Shown one piece after another: positions 25,135 through 35,535 of a DNA stretch of 64,000 nucleotides. Origin of the DNA: Streptomyces sp. NBC_01116 (GTDB lineage: Bacteria > Actinomycetota > Actinomycetes > Streptomycetales > Streptomycetaceae). Below the pieces are notes generated by a model. That model worked only from the letters and a program-made list of their open reading frames with translations, searched no databases and was not told the origin of the DNA. The DNA lies in assembly GCF_041435495.1 (NCBI RefSeq), contig NZ_CP108644.1, positions 7,425,501 through 7,489,500 on the forward strand. Reading direction: 5' to 3'. Positions within the stretch are counted from its first letter, which is position 1. Each line of letters opens with the position of its first letter. Both the position numbers and the translations under genes were made by a program.

Positions 25135-25838
25135 CGCCGTCCCCGGCACCGGCCCGGCCGAACGCGCCCAGGGCGCGATGCGCGCCGGCCACGCTGCTCC
25201 TCGCCGTTCTCACCGTCCTGACCGTCCTCACCGTGGTCGGTGCCGCCGCCTCGGCGACGGGCGCCGCGCCCGCCCCGACCTCCCGGAGCCTTGCAGCCGC
25301 CGTCACGGCCGCCGCCCCGGCTCCCGCCGCACCGCGGACCCACGGCGTCGCGCACCACACCGAGCACGACTTCCGGCACCGGGCCGGGCACGACTTCCGG
25401 CGCCACGCCGGGCACGCCACCGGGCAGGGAGCCGGGCACGACACCCGGTACGGGTCCGGGCGGACCAGCGGGTCCGACCTCGGCGGACCGGGCCACGCGA
25501 GCGGGGCCGCGGCCGTGTCGGGCACGGGTGCGGTGGCGCAGGCCGGGCACGAGCAGCCCAGGGCGGCGGCCGATCCGGCGCAGGCTCCCCGGGCGGGCTC
25601 CGGCCGGGCGTACCTCCTCCTTAACGCGCCACCGCCCCCGCACGACGCGCTGACGCCCGCTGTACCGGGGCCGGCAGAGCCGCGCGCAGGCGTCCGGCAC
25701 GCCGCCGCGGACTCCTTCGACGCACCGTGCAGCCGCAGGGGCGGGCTCCCCGGCGTACGGGGGCCTCCGGGCAGGACCACCGGTCCCACGACCGGTCATC
25801 CGTCCTGTTCTGCCGAACCGGCGCCGCGTCCTCACTGA
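25131..25838 (+). CDS. Putative secreted histidine-rich protein between MreB-like and SecDF genes
   Basis: 235 residues from GTG 25131, which overlaps the stop of the MreB-like gene (GTGA). A hydrophobic segment LLLAVLTVLTVLTVVGAAAS near residues 22-41 is followed by an Ala-rich region, consistent with a signal peptide or anchor. The remainder is low-complexity and rich in His, Gly, Arg and Pro (repeated variants of AGHD and GHA) with two or three cysteines near the end. No family is recognised. The support is the coupled start, the signal sequence and the position 35 bases before secDF. Composition alone would not prove it a gene. Confidence 0.5.
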   Translation: MTPSPAPARPNAPRARCAPATLLLAVLTVLTVLTVVGAAASATGAAPAPTSRSLAAAVTAAAPAPAAPRTHGVAHHTEHDFRHRAGHDFRRHAGHATGQGAGHDTRYGSGRTSGSDLGGPGHASGAAAVSGTGAVAQAGHEQPRAAADPAQAPRAGSGRAYLLLNAPPPPHDALTPAVPGPAEPRAGVRHAAADSFDAPCSRRGGLPGVRGPPGRTTGPTTGHPSCSAEPAPRPH

Positions 25839-25873
25839 GGTGAGGGCGCTCGACGCCCCACCGGAGGATTCCC

Positions 25874-28201
<2,328 letters not shown>

Positions 28202-28220
28202 GGTGGTCCCGCGCTCCGGC

Positions 28221-28252
28221 GCCACGACCGGCCGCCCCCGGCGGGTCGTGGC
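28221..28252 (+). terminator. Hairpin after secDF
   Basis: GCCACGACC (28221-28229) and GGTCGTGGC (28244-28252) form a 9-base stem, with GC-rich inner pairing possible. It starts 20 bases after the secDF stop. Confidence 0.5.
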
Positions 28253-28298
28253 ACCGGGGGCGGGACCGGACGTGGCGCCGGGGGGCAGGGGCCGGGGG

Positions 28299-29156
28299 TC
28301 AGGACGGGACGTGGGCGTGCAGATAGGCGGCCGTCTCCCGGTCCGCGGGGAGGAACGTCTCGATGGCCAGCTCGGCCACCGTCACGTCCATCGGCGTGTT
28401 GAACGTCGCGATCGACGACACGAACGACAGGACCCGGCCGCCGTGTTCGAGCAGCATCGGCAGCGCGAACGCGGCGGACCGCTCCCGCCCCCTCCCGCCT
28501 GCCCCGTCGCTCCGCCGCACGGTACCGCCCGCCCCGTCGGCGCGGTCGGCGTCGGCCGCCCGTGCGGGGACCGGGTAGGCGGCCACCTCGTCGTACAGCG
28601 CCCGCAGCTCCGGCGAGCGTACGAGGGCGATCTGACGGTCCATCTGGGCCAGCAGGTCCGCCCGCCACTCCGGGAGGTTCACGATGCGCGGGGCGAGCCC
28701 CTCGGGGTGGAGGGTCAGCCGCATGGCGTTCACCGGCGGGGCCAGCAGCTTCTCCGGCACCCCCTCCAGCAGCAGGGCGATCCCCCGATTGGCCGCCACC
28801 ACCCCGTAGGTGCCGTCCACCACGAGCGCCGGATACGGCTCGTACGCCGCGAGCAGCCGGTCGAGGCCCTCGCGGAGGGAGGCCATCGCGGGGTCGTCGA
28901 GCGGCGTCTGCGCGTAGCGGGGCGCGTAACCGGCGACCACGAGGAGGGCGTTGCGTTCGCGGACCGGGACGTCCAGCTGTTCGGCAAGGCGCAGGATCAT
29001 GTCCTCGCTGGGCCGGGAGCGGCCCGTCTCGATGAACGAGATGTGGCGGGCCGAGGAGTCGGCGCGCAGGGCCAGCTCCAACTGGCTGATGCGCCGCTGT
29101 TCCCGCCAGTCCCGCAGCAGCGGCCCTACTCCCGTGTCGGGCAAGACAGTCGTCAT
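28299..29156 (-). CDS. XRE-family regulator with MmyB-like ligand domain
   Basis: 285 residues. The N-terminal helix-turn-helix is LLRDWREQRRISQLELALRA (residues 13-32) continuing into ARHISFIETGRSRPS, the typical start of this group. The C-terminal part (about 105-285) matches the MmyB-like PAS-type sensor (ALVVDGTYGVVAAN, MRLTLHPEGLAPRIVN, ETFLPADRETA). Residues ~205-225 are a low-complexity insert. Such regulators often act on the neighbouring oxidoreductase gene. Here it is divergent from a pterin dehydratase gene with about 100 bases between starts. Confidence 0.88.
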   Translation of the reverse strand: MTTVLPDTGVGPLLRDWREQRRISQLELALRADSSARHISFIETGRSRPSEDMILRLAEQLDVPVRERNALLVVAGYAPRYAQTPLDDPAMASLREGLDRLLAAYEPYPALVVDGTYGVVAANRGIALLLEGVPEKLLAPPVNAMRLTLHPEGLAPRIVNLPEWRADLLAQMDRQIALVRSPELRALYDEVAAYPVPARAADADRADGAGGTVRRSDGAGGRGRERSAAFALPMLLEHGGRVLSFVSSIATFNTPMDVTVAELAIETFLPADRETAAYLHAHVPS

Positions 29157-29257
29157 GCCAAGACCGTAACGTCACCGGCGGGCCGGGGCCGGTACGGGCC
29201 GCCCCCGGCCCGCTGTGACGCATGCGCCGATCCACCGAGACCCACGGGAGCCGTTCC

Positions 29258-29563
29258 ATGAGCGCAGAACCGCTGTCGCCGACCGAGACCGACCGCCGGC
29301 TGGAGAGCCTGCCCGGCTGGGCGCTGGAGGGTGGCCGGATCACCCGGACCTTCCGGCTGCCCTCCCACTTCGCCGCCGCCGCGCTGACGGTCCACATCGC
29401 GCGGATCCAGGACGAGTTGAACCACCACTCCGACCTGACGCTCGGATACAACACGGTGGCCCTCTCCGTCCACACGCACGACGCGGGAGGCGCGGTCACC
29501 GAGAAGGACCTCGCGCTCGCCGCCCGGGTGGCTTCCGCGGCCCCGGCCCACGGAGCCGAATAG
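29258..29563 (+). CDS. 4a-hydroxytetrahydrobiopterin dehydratase (PCD/DCoH family)
   Basis: 101 residues from ATG 29258 with ACGGGAG seven bases upstream; an earlier ATG adds 12 unlikely residues. The active-site block is VHIARIQDELNHHSDLTLGY, with the paired histidines of the family's HHP-type motif (here HHS), followed by VALSVHTHDAGGAVTEKDLA. The enzyme regenerates pterin cofactor after aromatic amino-acid hydroxylation. No hydroxylase is nearby, and in actinomycetes other roles are possible. Confidence 0.88.
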   Translation: MSAEPLSPTETDRRLESLPGWALEGGRITRTFRLPSHFAAAALTVHIARIQDELNHHSDLTLGYNTVALSVHTHDAGGAVTEKDLALAARVASAAPAHGAE

Positions 29564-29630
29564 TCCGGCGGAGCCGCGGCCGACAGCCCACCGGTCCGAG
29601 CCGTGCCTGCCACGGCGGGCGGCCGTCCCG

Positions 29631-29676
29631 CGGCCCGGATGCGGACCGCCCGGCTCCCCGGCCCGGATGCGGACCG
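29631..29676. repeat. Direct repeat of 18 bp
   Basis: CGGCCCGGATGCGGACCG occurs twice, at 29631-29648 and 29659-29676, in the short gap between two convergent genes. Confidence 0.85.
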
Positions 29677-29710
29677 TCCGGCCCGAGCCCGGCCCGGACC
29701 CGCCCCGGGC

Positions 29711-30673
29711 TCAGGCCACCGTGCCGAACCGGGGGTGCGCGCCGAGCCACTGCGCGTAGCTCGGGCTGCGCGACACCGCCTCCGCGTAGGCCGCGCGGGT
29801 CGCTCCGGCCACCGTCCCCGCCACGGCGTCCGCCGCGGAGGAATGGGGGTGCCAGCCCAACAGGTGACGCCAGCTGAGCGGCGCGCCGGCCAGCGGTCTG
29901 GTCACCAGGCCGGGCGCCGGCGGGAACGTCGCCCGGCACAGCCCTATCGCCCGCCCCACCTGCACCAGATGGACGACGGAGGAGGTGTCCGTCTCGTACA
30001 CCGACACCGGGGTGAAGCCCGACCGCGCGCAGGCCGCGGTGAAGCAGTCGGCGAAGCAGCCGTCGCCGGGCACGTCCGCCCAGCACTCGTCCGCCAGCGC
30101 CGCCAGGTCCAGCTCCGCCTCACCGGCCAGGGCGTGGCCCTCCGGCAGCATCACGAAGACCGGGTCCACCCCGACGACCTCCCAGACCAGCCGGTCCGCC
30201 AGCGGCGGCGGACTCTCGCCGCACGTCCCGATCAGCGCGAAGTCCAGCCTGCCGTCGATGATCAACGAGGCGATCTCCGCCACCGACCACGAGGTGTACG
30301 TCGACACCGGTGCCGACGGGTGTGCGGCGGCCATCCGGTCCACCAGACCGCCGAGCAGCGGACCGTGCGTGCCGCCCAGCCGGAACCGGTCCAGCGACCC
30401 CGTGGCGTTGGCGAACCGCACCGCCTCCGCCTGGAGTTCACTGACCGCGGGCAGCACCACCCGCGCCCGCTCCAGCACCAGTTCGCCGAGCGGGGTGGCA
30501 CGCGCTCCGGTGTGGTCGCGGTCGAAGAGAGTGCCGCCCAGGGCCTTCTCGATCCGCCGCAGTTGAGCGCTGAGCGCAGGCTGGGCAAGCCCCAGCGTGG
30601 CGGCGGCCTTGGTGAGGCTGCCCGTGTCGGCAATGGCACGGACCGTTCGCAGATGGCGCAACTCAAGCTCCAT
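29711..30673 (-). CDS. LysR family transcriptional regulator
   Basis: 320 residues. The winged helix-turn-helix at the N-terminus is typical (LRTVRAIADTGSLTKAAATL, then LAQPALSAQLRRIEKALG). The rest is the LysR substrate-binding fold (FRLGG, GRLDFALIG, LPEGHALAG). No target is obvious. It is convergent with the pterin dehydratase gene and followed upstream by a ~130-base gap before the NmrA-like gene. LysR proteins usually activate a neighbouring gene, so a target outside this immediate pair should be considered. Confidence 0.9.
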   Translation of the reverse strand: MELELRHLRTVRAIADTGSLTKAAATLGLAQPALSAQLRRIEKALGGTLFDRDHTGARATPLGELVLERARVVLPAVSELQAEAVRFANATGSLDRFRLGGTHGPLLGGLVDRMAAAHPSAPVSTYTSWSVAEIASLIIDGRLDFALIGTCGESPPPLADRLVWEVVGVDPVFVMLPEGHALAGEAELDLAALADECWADVPGDGCFADCFTAACARSGFTPVSVYETDTSSVVHLVQVGRAIGLCRATFPPAPGLVTRPLAGAPLSWRHLLGWHPHSSAADAVAGTVAGATRAAYAEAVSRSPSYAQWLGAHPRFGTVA

Positions 30674-30803
30674 AAGGGCAAGTTATGGGCCCGGGAGTAC
30701 CCCGGCAATATGTGCGCTCCGCCTACCGTTCGGTCGGTGTACACGTGCCGTGGGCCCGGTCGTCCCCCTGCGGTCCGCCGGGGGCGGGGCGGGACCTTCC
30801 GGT

Positions 30804-31766
30804 TCAGCCGTGCCAGGCGCCGTCCCCGGCGGCCTCGCGGACGAAGACGGAGAAGGCCTTCGGCTCCCGGCCCAGGACCCGCTCCACGTCGTCCGTCGTC
30901 GCCGTGTTGTGGCCGTCCAGCAGCGTCGCGAACAGCCCGGCCAGGAATTCCGCCTCCGGACCGAACACCCCGAACTCCTCCAGCAGCGACGCGTACGCGG
31001 TTCCCGTCACCGGCACGTACCGCACCGGCCGGCCCGTCGCCCGGCCCAGCTCCTCGGCCGCCTCCGCGAACGTCAGGCTCCGGGGGCCCGTCAGCTCGTA
31101 CACCGCCCCCGCGTGCCCGTCCCCGGTCAGCGCGGCCACCACCACGTCGGCCAGGTCGTCGAGGTCCAGGAACGGTTCCGCCGACGTGCCCGCGGGGAAC
31201 ACCACCTCGCCGCCGAGCACGCCGTCCACCAGCGGCCCCTCGCTGAAGTTCTGGGCGAAGAACGCCGAGCGGACGACCGTGACCTCCGCAGTCCCGGCGG
31301 CCCCGCGCAGCGCCTCCTCGGCGAGGGCCGCCTGCGGTTCGCCGCGACCCGACAGCAGCACCACCCGGCGCACCCCGCACGCCGCGGCGGTCCGCCCGAA
31401 GGCGGCCATGGCCTCCACGGCCCCGGGCACCGCCAGGTCCGGGTAGTACGCCACATAGGCGGCCCGGACGCCGCGCAGTGCCGCCGCCCAACCCGACGCG
31501 TCCTGCCAGTCGAACGGCACTTCGCCCGTGCGTGAACCCGAGCGGACCGGCACCCCGAGGGCGGTCAGCCGCTCCACCACCCGACGGCCCGTCTTCCCCG
31601 TGCCGCTCGTCACCAGAACCGTCCCCGCCGCCGTTCCCGCAACCGTTCCCTCCGCCGCTCCCGCTCCCGCTCCCCGCTCCGCCACCTGTCCCACGCCCCG
31701 TCCACCGCTCTCGTCGTCGCTCGTGCCGTTGCCGTCGTCTCGTCGTGCGAACGCGTTCTCCGTCAT
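30804..31766 (-). CDS. NmrA/NAD(P)-binding Rossmann-fold protein
   Basis: 320 residues from ATG 31766 (GGAG just upstream). A low-complexity Gly/Ala-rich N-terminus (to about residue 45) precedes the Rossmann start TVLVTSGTGKTGRRVV with the G-x-x-G-x-x-G spacing of atypical short-chain dehydrogenases. Further blocks are VVLLSGRGEPQ, VVRSAFFAQNFSEGPL and YELTGPRSLTFAEAA. Such proteins are NAD(P)H-quinone reductases or redox sensors. It is divergent from an AraC regulator, a pairing often seen when the regulator controls the reductase. Confidence 0.85.
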   Translation of the reverse strand: MTENAFARRDDGNGTSDDESGGRGVGQVAERGAGAGAAEGTVAGTAAGTVLVTSGTGKTGRRVVERLTALGVPVRSGSRTGEVPFDWQDASGWAAALRGVRAAYVAYYPDLAVPGAVEAMAAFGRTAAACGVRRVVLLSGRGEPQAALAEEALRGAAGTAEVTVVRSAFFAQNFSEGPLVDGVLGGEVVFPAGTSAEPFLDLDDLADVVVAALTGDGHAGAVYELTGPRSLTFAEAAEELGRATGRPVRYVPVTGTAYASLLEEFGVFGPEAEFLAGLFATLLDGHNTATTDDVERVLGREPKAFSVFVREAAGDGAWHG

Positions 31767-31843
31767 GGCTCCAGACTCCCGGGCCCGCGACCGACCGGAC
31801 ATGCTCCAAAGACTCAGGCGCCTACTTCTCCGTCCACGAGGCG

Positions 31844-31913
31844 GCGCGTCCACGAAGCAGCGCGTCCACGAAGCTGTGCCCGCGCCCACGCGGCAACGCG
31901 CCCACGCGGCAAC
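31844..31913. repeat. Two adjacent 16-bp-period repeats upstream of the AraC gene
   Basis: GCGCGTCCACGAAGC occurs at 31844-31858 and 31860-31874. GCGCCCACGCGGCAAC occurs at 31882-31897 and 31898-31913. Both have a 16-base period. They occupy the 164-base divergent gap, ending 17 bases before the AraC start, so they fall in promoter or leader sequence. Confidence 0.85.
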
Positions 31914-31930
31914 GCGTCTAGGCTGCGGCC

Positions 31931-32941
31931 ATGGACCCTCTCGCCGGACTCCTGGACGGACCGCGCGCCCGGGGTGCGTTCCTGCTCCGCATGGTGATGG
32001 AGCCGCCCTGGGCGGTACGGGTCGAGGACCGGGCCCCGATCTGCCTCATGTCGGTCCGGCGCGGCACGGCCTCCATCGTCCCGTCCGGCGGAGGCGAACC
32101 GGCCCGCCTCGGCCCCGGGGACATCGCGGTGCTCCGCGGCCCCGATCCGTACACCGTCGCCGACGCGCCCGGGACGACGCCCCACGCGCTCATCGGCCCC
32201 GGCGGCGTCTGCACCACGCTGCACGGCCGGCCGCTCTCCCAGGACATGGTGCTGTCCGTACGGACCTGGGGAAACGCGGCCGACGGCGCCACGTCGGTCC
32301 TCGTCGGCACCTATCTGCTGGACGGCGAGATCAGCCGCCGTCTGCTGGACGCCGTGCCCCCGCTGCTCACGGTCCCGGCCGACGCGCGTACCCGGCCGCT
32401 GCTGGACCTGCTCGACGCGGAGATCTCCCAGGAGGAACCGGGCCAGCGCGTGGTCCTGGACCGTCTGCTGGACCTGCTGCTCATCGCCGTGCTCCGCGCC
32501 TGGTTCGCCCGGCCCGGGGCCGACGCTCCCGCCTGGTACCGCGCGATGGGCGACCCGGTCGTGGGCGCGGCGCTGCGGCTGCTGCAGCACGACCCGGGCT
32601 ACCCCTGGACCGTCGCCTCGCTGGCCTCCCGGGCCGGGGTGTCCCGGGCCGGTCTCGCCCGGCGGTTCACCGAGCTGGTCGGGGAGCCGCCGATGGCGTA
32701 CCTGACCGGTCGGCGGCTCGCTCTCGCGGCCGACCTGCTGCGCGAGAGCGACGCCACGGTGGAGGCCGTGGCCCGGAAGGTCGGCTACAGCACCCCCTTC
32801 GCCTTCAGCGCGGCGTTCAAGAGGGTCAGGGGCGTCAGCCCGCAGGAGTACCGCGGCGGTCCGCCGGGGGACCGGCTCGATTTGCCGGAACGGCAAAGAA
32901 GATTGCCGGGCGGCCGTCCTTCGGAGAGGCTGATCCCATGA
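31931..32941 (+). CDS. AraC family transcriptional regulator (cupin N-domain)
   Basis: 336 residues. The N-terminal ~170 form the AraC-binding-like/cupin_6 sensor (PPWAVRVEDRAPICLMSV, LGPGDIAVLRGPDPYTVAD). The C-terminal 100 contain two helix-turn-helix units: WTVASLASRAGVSRAGLARR and VEAVARKVGYSTPFAFSAAF. The stop overlaps the ATG of the following methyltransferase (ATGA), so the two are coupled, while the divergent NmrA-like reductase is the other candidate target. The inducer is unknown. Confidence 0.9.
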   Translation: MDPLAGLLDGPRARGAFLLRMVMEPPWAVRVEDRAPICLMSVRRGTASIVPSGGGEPARLGPGDIAVLRGPDPYTVADAPGTTPHALIGPGGVCTTLHGRPLSQDMVLSVRTWGNAADGATSVLVGTYLLDGEISRRLLDAVPPLLTVPADARTRPLLDLLDAEISQEEPGQRVVLDRLLDLLLIAVLRAWFARPGADAPAWYRAMGDPVVGAALRLLQHDPGYPWTVASLASRAGVSRAGLARRFTELVGEPPMAYLTGRRLALAADLLRESDATVEAVARKVGYSTPFAFSAAFKRVRGVSPQEYRGGPPGDRLDLPERQRRLPGGRPSERLIP

Positions 32942-33897
32942 GCAGCCACGCCGGTCACGGCCACCACGACGCGCACGCACCCGCCACGCCCGTACACGCC
33001 CACGCCCCTGCCCACGCTCATGCCCATGCGCACGGATCGGTCGGCGATCCTGCGACGGAGATCGACTGGGACGTCCTCGGGCCCCTGCTGGAGCAGGAGG
33101 CCGAACTGGGCGGCGCGCAGTACGAGGAGGCGGCCCGCTGGATCGCCGCCCTGCCCACCGCGCCGGCCGTCCGCCGGGTCCTGGACATCGGCAGCGGCCC
33201 CGGCGTCGTCTCCTGCCTGCTGGCCGAGGTCTTCCCGGAGGCCGATGTGGTGGCGGTGGACGCCACACCCGCCCTCCTGGACCGCGCGAAGAACCGTGCG
33301 CGACGCCTCGGCGTGATCGACCGCTTCCAGACGCTGGAGGCGGAACTGCCAGGAGACTTCGGCCGCTTGGGGGAGGCCGATCTGATCTGGGCGGGCAACT
33401 CCCTGCACCATCTGGGCGACCAGCGCGCCGCTCTGGCCGGTTTCGCCGGGCTCCTGCGGCCCGGTGGCACGGTCGCGCTGGTGGAGGGCGGGCTACCCAC
33501 CCGCCGGCTGCCCCGCGACATCGGCATCGGGCAGCCCGGCCTGGAGGCACGGATGGGCGCTGCCGCCGCGACCCGCTTCGAGCACATGCGGTCCGAACTC
33601 CCGGGCGCGAAGCGGGAGACGGAGGACTGGAGTGCGCTCTTCACCGCGGTCGGCCTCGTCCCGCAGGGCACCCGGAGCTTCCTCCTGGACCTGCCCGCCC
33701 CGCTCTCCCGCCCCGCCCGCGACCATGTCGTCGCGAGCATCACCCGCGAGCGGGAGGTGCTCGGCGGGCTGCTGACGGCCGAGGACAGCGCCGTACTGGA
33801 CCGGCTGCTGGACCCCGAGGATCCCGAGGGCCTCCACCACCGCCCCGACGTCCACCTGCTCACGGCGCGCACGGTGCATCTGGGCCGCCGCGGCTGA
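32938..33897 (+). CDS. SAM-dependent methyltransferase with histidine-rich N-terminus
   Basis: 319 residues. The first ~35 are extraordinarily rich in histidine (about fourteen), in HAHAHAH and HGHH patterns. Then a class I methyltransferase follows: motif I VLDIGSGPGVVSCLL, acidic loop VVAVDATP, and WAGNSLHHLGD. GGAGAGG lies ten bases before the ATG, which overlaps the AraC stop. The His-rich segment could bind nickel, zinc or copper, or store metal. No substrate is evident. The domain call is firm, and the metal role is inference. Confidence 0.85.
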   Translation: MSSHAGHGHHDAHAPATPVHAHAPAHAHAHAHGSVGDPATEIDWDVLGPLLEQEAELGGAQYEEAARWIAALPTAPAVRRVLDIGSGPGVVSCLLAEVFPEADVVAVDATPALLDRAKNRARRLGVIDRFQTLEAELPGDFGRLGEADLIWAGNSLHHLGDQRAALAGFAGLLRPGGTVALVEGGLPTRRLPRDIGIGQPGLEARMGAAAATRFEHMRSELPGAKRETEDWSALFTAVGLVPQGTRSFLLDLPAPLSRPARDHVVASITREREVLGGLLTAEDSAVLDRLLDPEDPEGLHHRPDVHLLTARTVHLGRRG

Positions 33898-33944
33898 TAC
33901 CGGCGACGCCGTCCCGGGCTCCCGCTGCCCTGCCCTGACCCGCC

Positions 33945-34430
33945 CTACGCCACCGGCTCCGACCGCGTCACCGGCTCCAACTGCCACCACTGGAAGGGCG
34001 AGTCGGTGTCCTCCCACTGCTGAACCGTGCCCCCGGCCCCGGTGGACCGGTCGGCGACCTCCATGACGAGACCGCTGATGAAACTCACCAGCGTCACCGT
34101 CCCGGGCGCCTCCGGGTGCTGCTCGATCAGCCACTCCTGGGCGCCGAAGTTGTTGGCCTTCCACTGCTGGATCCGGGTGCCGTTCTGCGTGTCGGCTCCT
34201 GCCACGTCCAGCCGCTTCCCGCTGTGCTCGTTGACCAGGTGGAAGAGGGCCGCGCCCTCGTGCACCGGGGCCAGCCGCCACACCTGCGCGGCCGTCCCGT
34301 CGTCCTCGCCCTGCTGGACCCGGGCCCCACTGCCCTTGGCGGCGCCGTACACCTCCAGCACCAGCTTGCTGCCGACGTTGCGCAGGCGGTACGGACCCGC
34401 CTCGACGACGGGCGCGAGTTCGCCGCTCAT
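33945..34430 (-). CDS. RICIN-type beta-trefoil protein without a signal peptide
   Basis: 161 residues from ATG 34430 (AGGAA upstream). It is one ricin B-like trefoil with repeated Q-x-W motifs: AQVWRL, RIQQWKAN, AQEWLI, VQQWED and QWWQLEP. Such domains bind galactose-type sugars and usually occur on secreted enzymes. Here the protein is only the lectin domain and begins MSGELAPVVEAG with no signal sequence, so it would stay in the cytoplasm unless exported another way. Confidence 0.88.
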   Translation of the reverse strand: MSGELAPVVEAGPYRLRNVGSKLVLEVYGAAKGSGARVQQGEDDGTAAQVWRLAPVHEGAALFHLVNEHSGKRLDVAGADTQNGTRIQQWKANNFGAQEWLIEQHPEAPGTVTLVSFISGLVMEVADRSTGAGGTVQQWEDTDSPFQWWQLEPVTRSEPVA

Positions 34431-34490
34431 GTTTCCTGTCTCCCCGGTTCGACGTGGGTACTGCCGTACTGCCGCCGGCGCACCGGCTGA

Positions 34491-34530
34491 CGACGGCGCC
34501 CCCACCGTGATGTCGGTGGGGGCGCCGTCG
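34491..34530 (-). terminator. Strong hairpin after the aldo/keto reductase gene
   Basis: A perfect 16-base stem (34491-34506 with 34515-34530) encloses the 8-base loop GTGATGTC. It begins ten bases past the stop on the minus strand and is among the longest perfect stems noticed in the window. Confidence 0.85.
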
Positions 34531-34539
34531 GCCGGACGC

Positions 34540-35376
34540 TCAGGCGCCGGCGTTGAACTCCGCCGGGTCGGGGCCGAGCCGCTTGCCCTCGTCCAGGGCC
34601 GCGAAGGCGGCGAGGTCGTCGTCGTCCAGCTCGAAGCCGAACACGTCGAGGTTCTCCTTGATCCGCGACGGGGTCACGGACTTCGGGATCACGATGTTGC
34701 CGGTCTGCAGATGCCAGCGCAGCACCGCCTGGGCGGGCGTCCGGCCGTGCTTCTGGGCGATGGCGACGACCGTCGGCACCTCCAGCAGGCCCTTGCCCTG
34801 GCCGAGCGGCGACCACGCCTCGGTGGCGATGCCGTGGTCGGCGTGGAAGGCGCGGAGCCCGGCCTGCTGGAGCTGCGGGTGCAGCTCGATCTGGTTGACG
34901 GCCGGGACCACGGAGGTCTCGGCGAGCAGCCGCTTCAGGTGCTCGGGATGGAAGTTCGACACGCCGATGGCCTTCGCGCGGCCCTCGGCGAGGATCTCCT
35001 CGAACGCCTTGTACGTGTCCGTGTACGCGTCCTTCGCCGGGACCGGCCAGTGGATCAGGTACAGGTCGACGTAGTCCAGGCCGAGCTTGTCCAGCGAGGC
35101 GTCGAAGGCGCGCAGGGTGCTGTCGTGGCCCTGCTCGCTGTTCCACAGCTTCGTGGTGACGAAGAGCTCGTCGCGGGCGACGCCGGAGGCGGCGATGGCC
35201 TTGCCGGTGCCCGTCTCGTTCTCGTAGATCGCGGCGGTGTCGATGCTCCGGTACCCGGTCTCGATGGCCGTGGCGACCGCCTTCTCCGCCTCGTCGTCCG
35301 GCACCTGCCAGACACCGAAACCGAGCTGCGGCATGTCGAGGCCGTTGTTGAGGGTGATGGAGGGGACCTTGCTCAC
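34540..35376 (-). CDS. Aldo/keto reductase (AKR family)
   Basis: 278 residues, close to the compact bacterial AKR5-like group (2,5-diketo-gluconate reductase type). The catalytic tetrad is complete: D46, Y51, K76 and H109 (in IHWP). Cofactor-binding blocks include KAIGVSNFHPEHL, EAWSPLGQGKG and IVIPKSVTPSRI. It reduces sugar or steroid aldehydes and ketones with NADPH. GTG start; the ribosome site is weak. It is monocistronic, closed by a strong terminator. Confidence 0.93.
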   Translation of the reverse strand: MSKVPSITLNNGLDMPQLGFGVWQVPDDEAEKAVATAIETGYRSIDTAAIYENETGTGKAIAASGVARDELFVTTKLWNSEQGHDSTLRAFDASLDKLGLDYVDLYLIHWPVPAKDAYTDTYKAFEEILAEGRAKAIGVSNFHPEHLKRLLAETSVVPAVNQIELHPQLQQAGLRAFHADHGIATEAWSPLGQGKGLLEVPTVVAIAQKHGRTPAQAVLRWHLQTGNIVIPKSVTPSRIKENLDVFGFELDDDDLAAFAALDEGKRLGPDPAEFNAGA

Positions 35377-35535
35377 GAGCGGTCGATCCTAACGTCGTCG
35401 GTGGGTGACTCCCCACGACAACGACCGGGCGGGTCCCAGCATTCCCACCCACGTCCAGCAGCCTCGATCGCGCCGCCGAGTCCGTGGAATCGCGCCGCCG
35501 GGTCGCCGCCGGGTCGGCGGTCCCGCACCGCCGGG

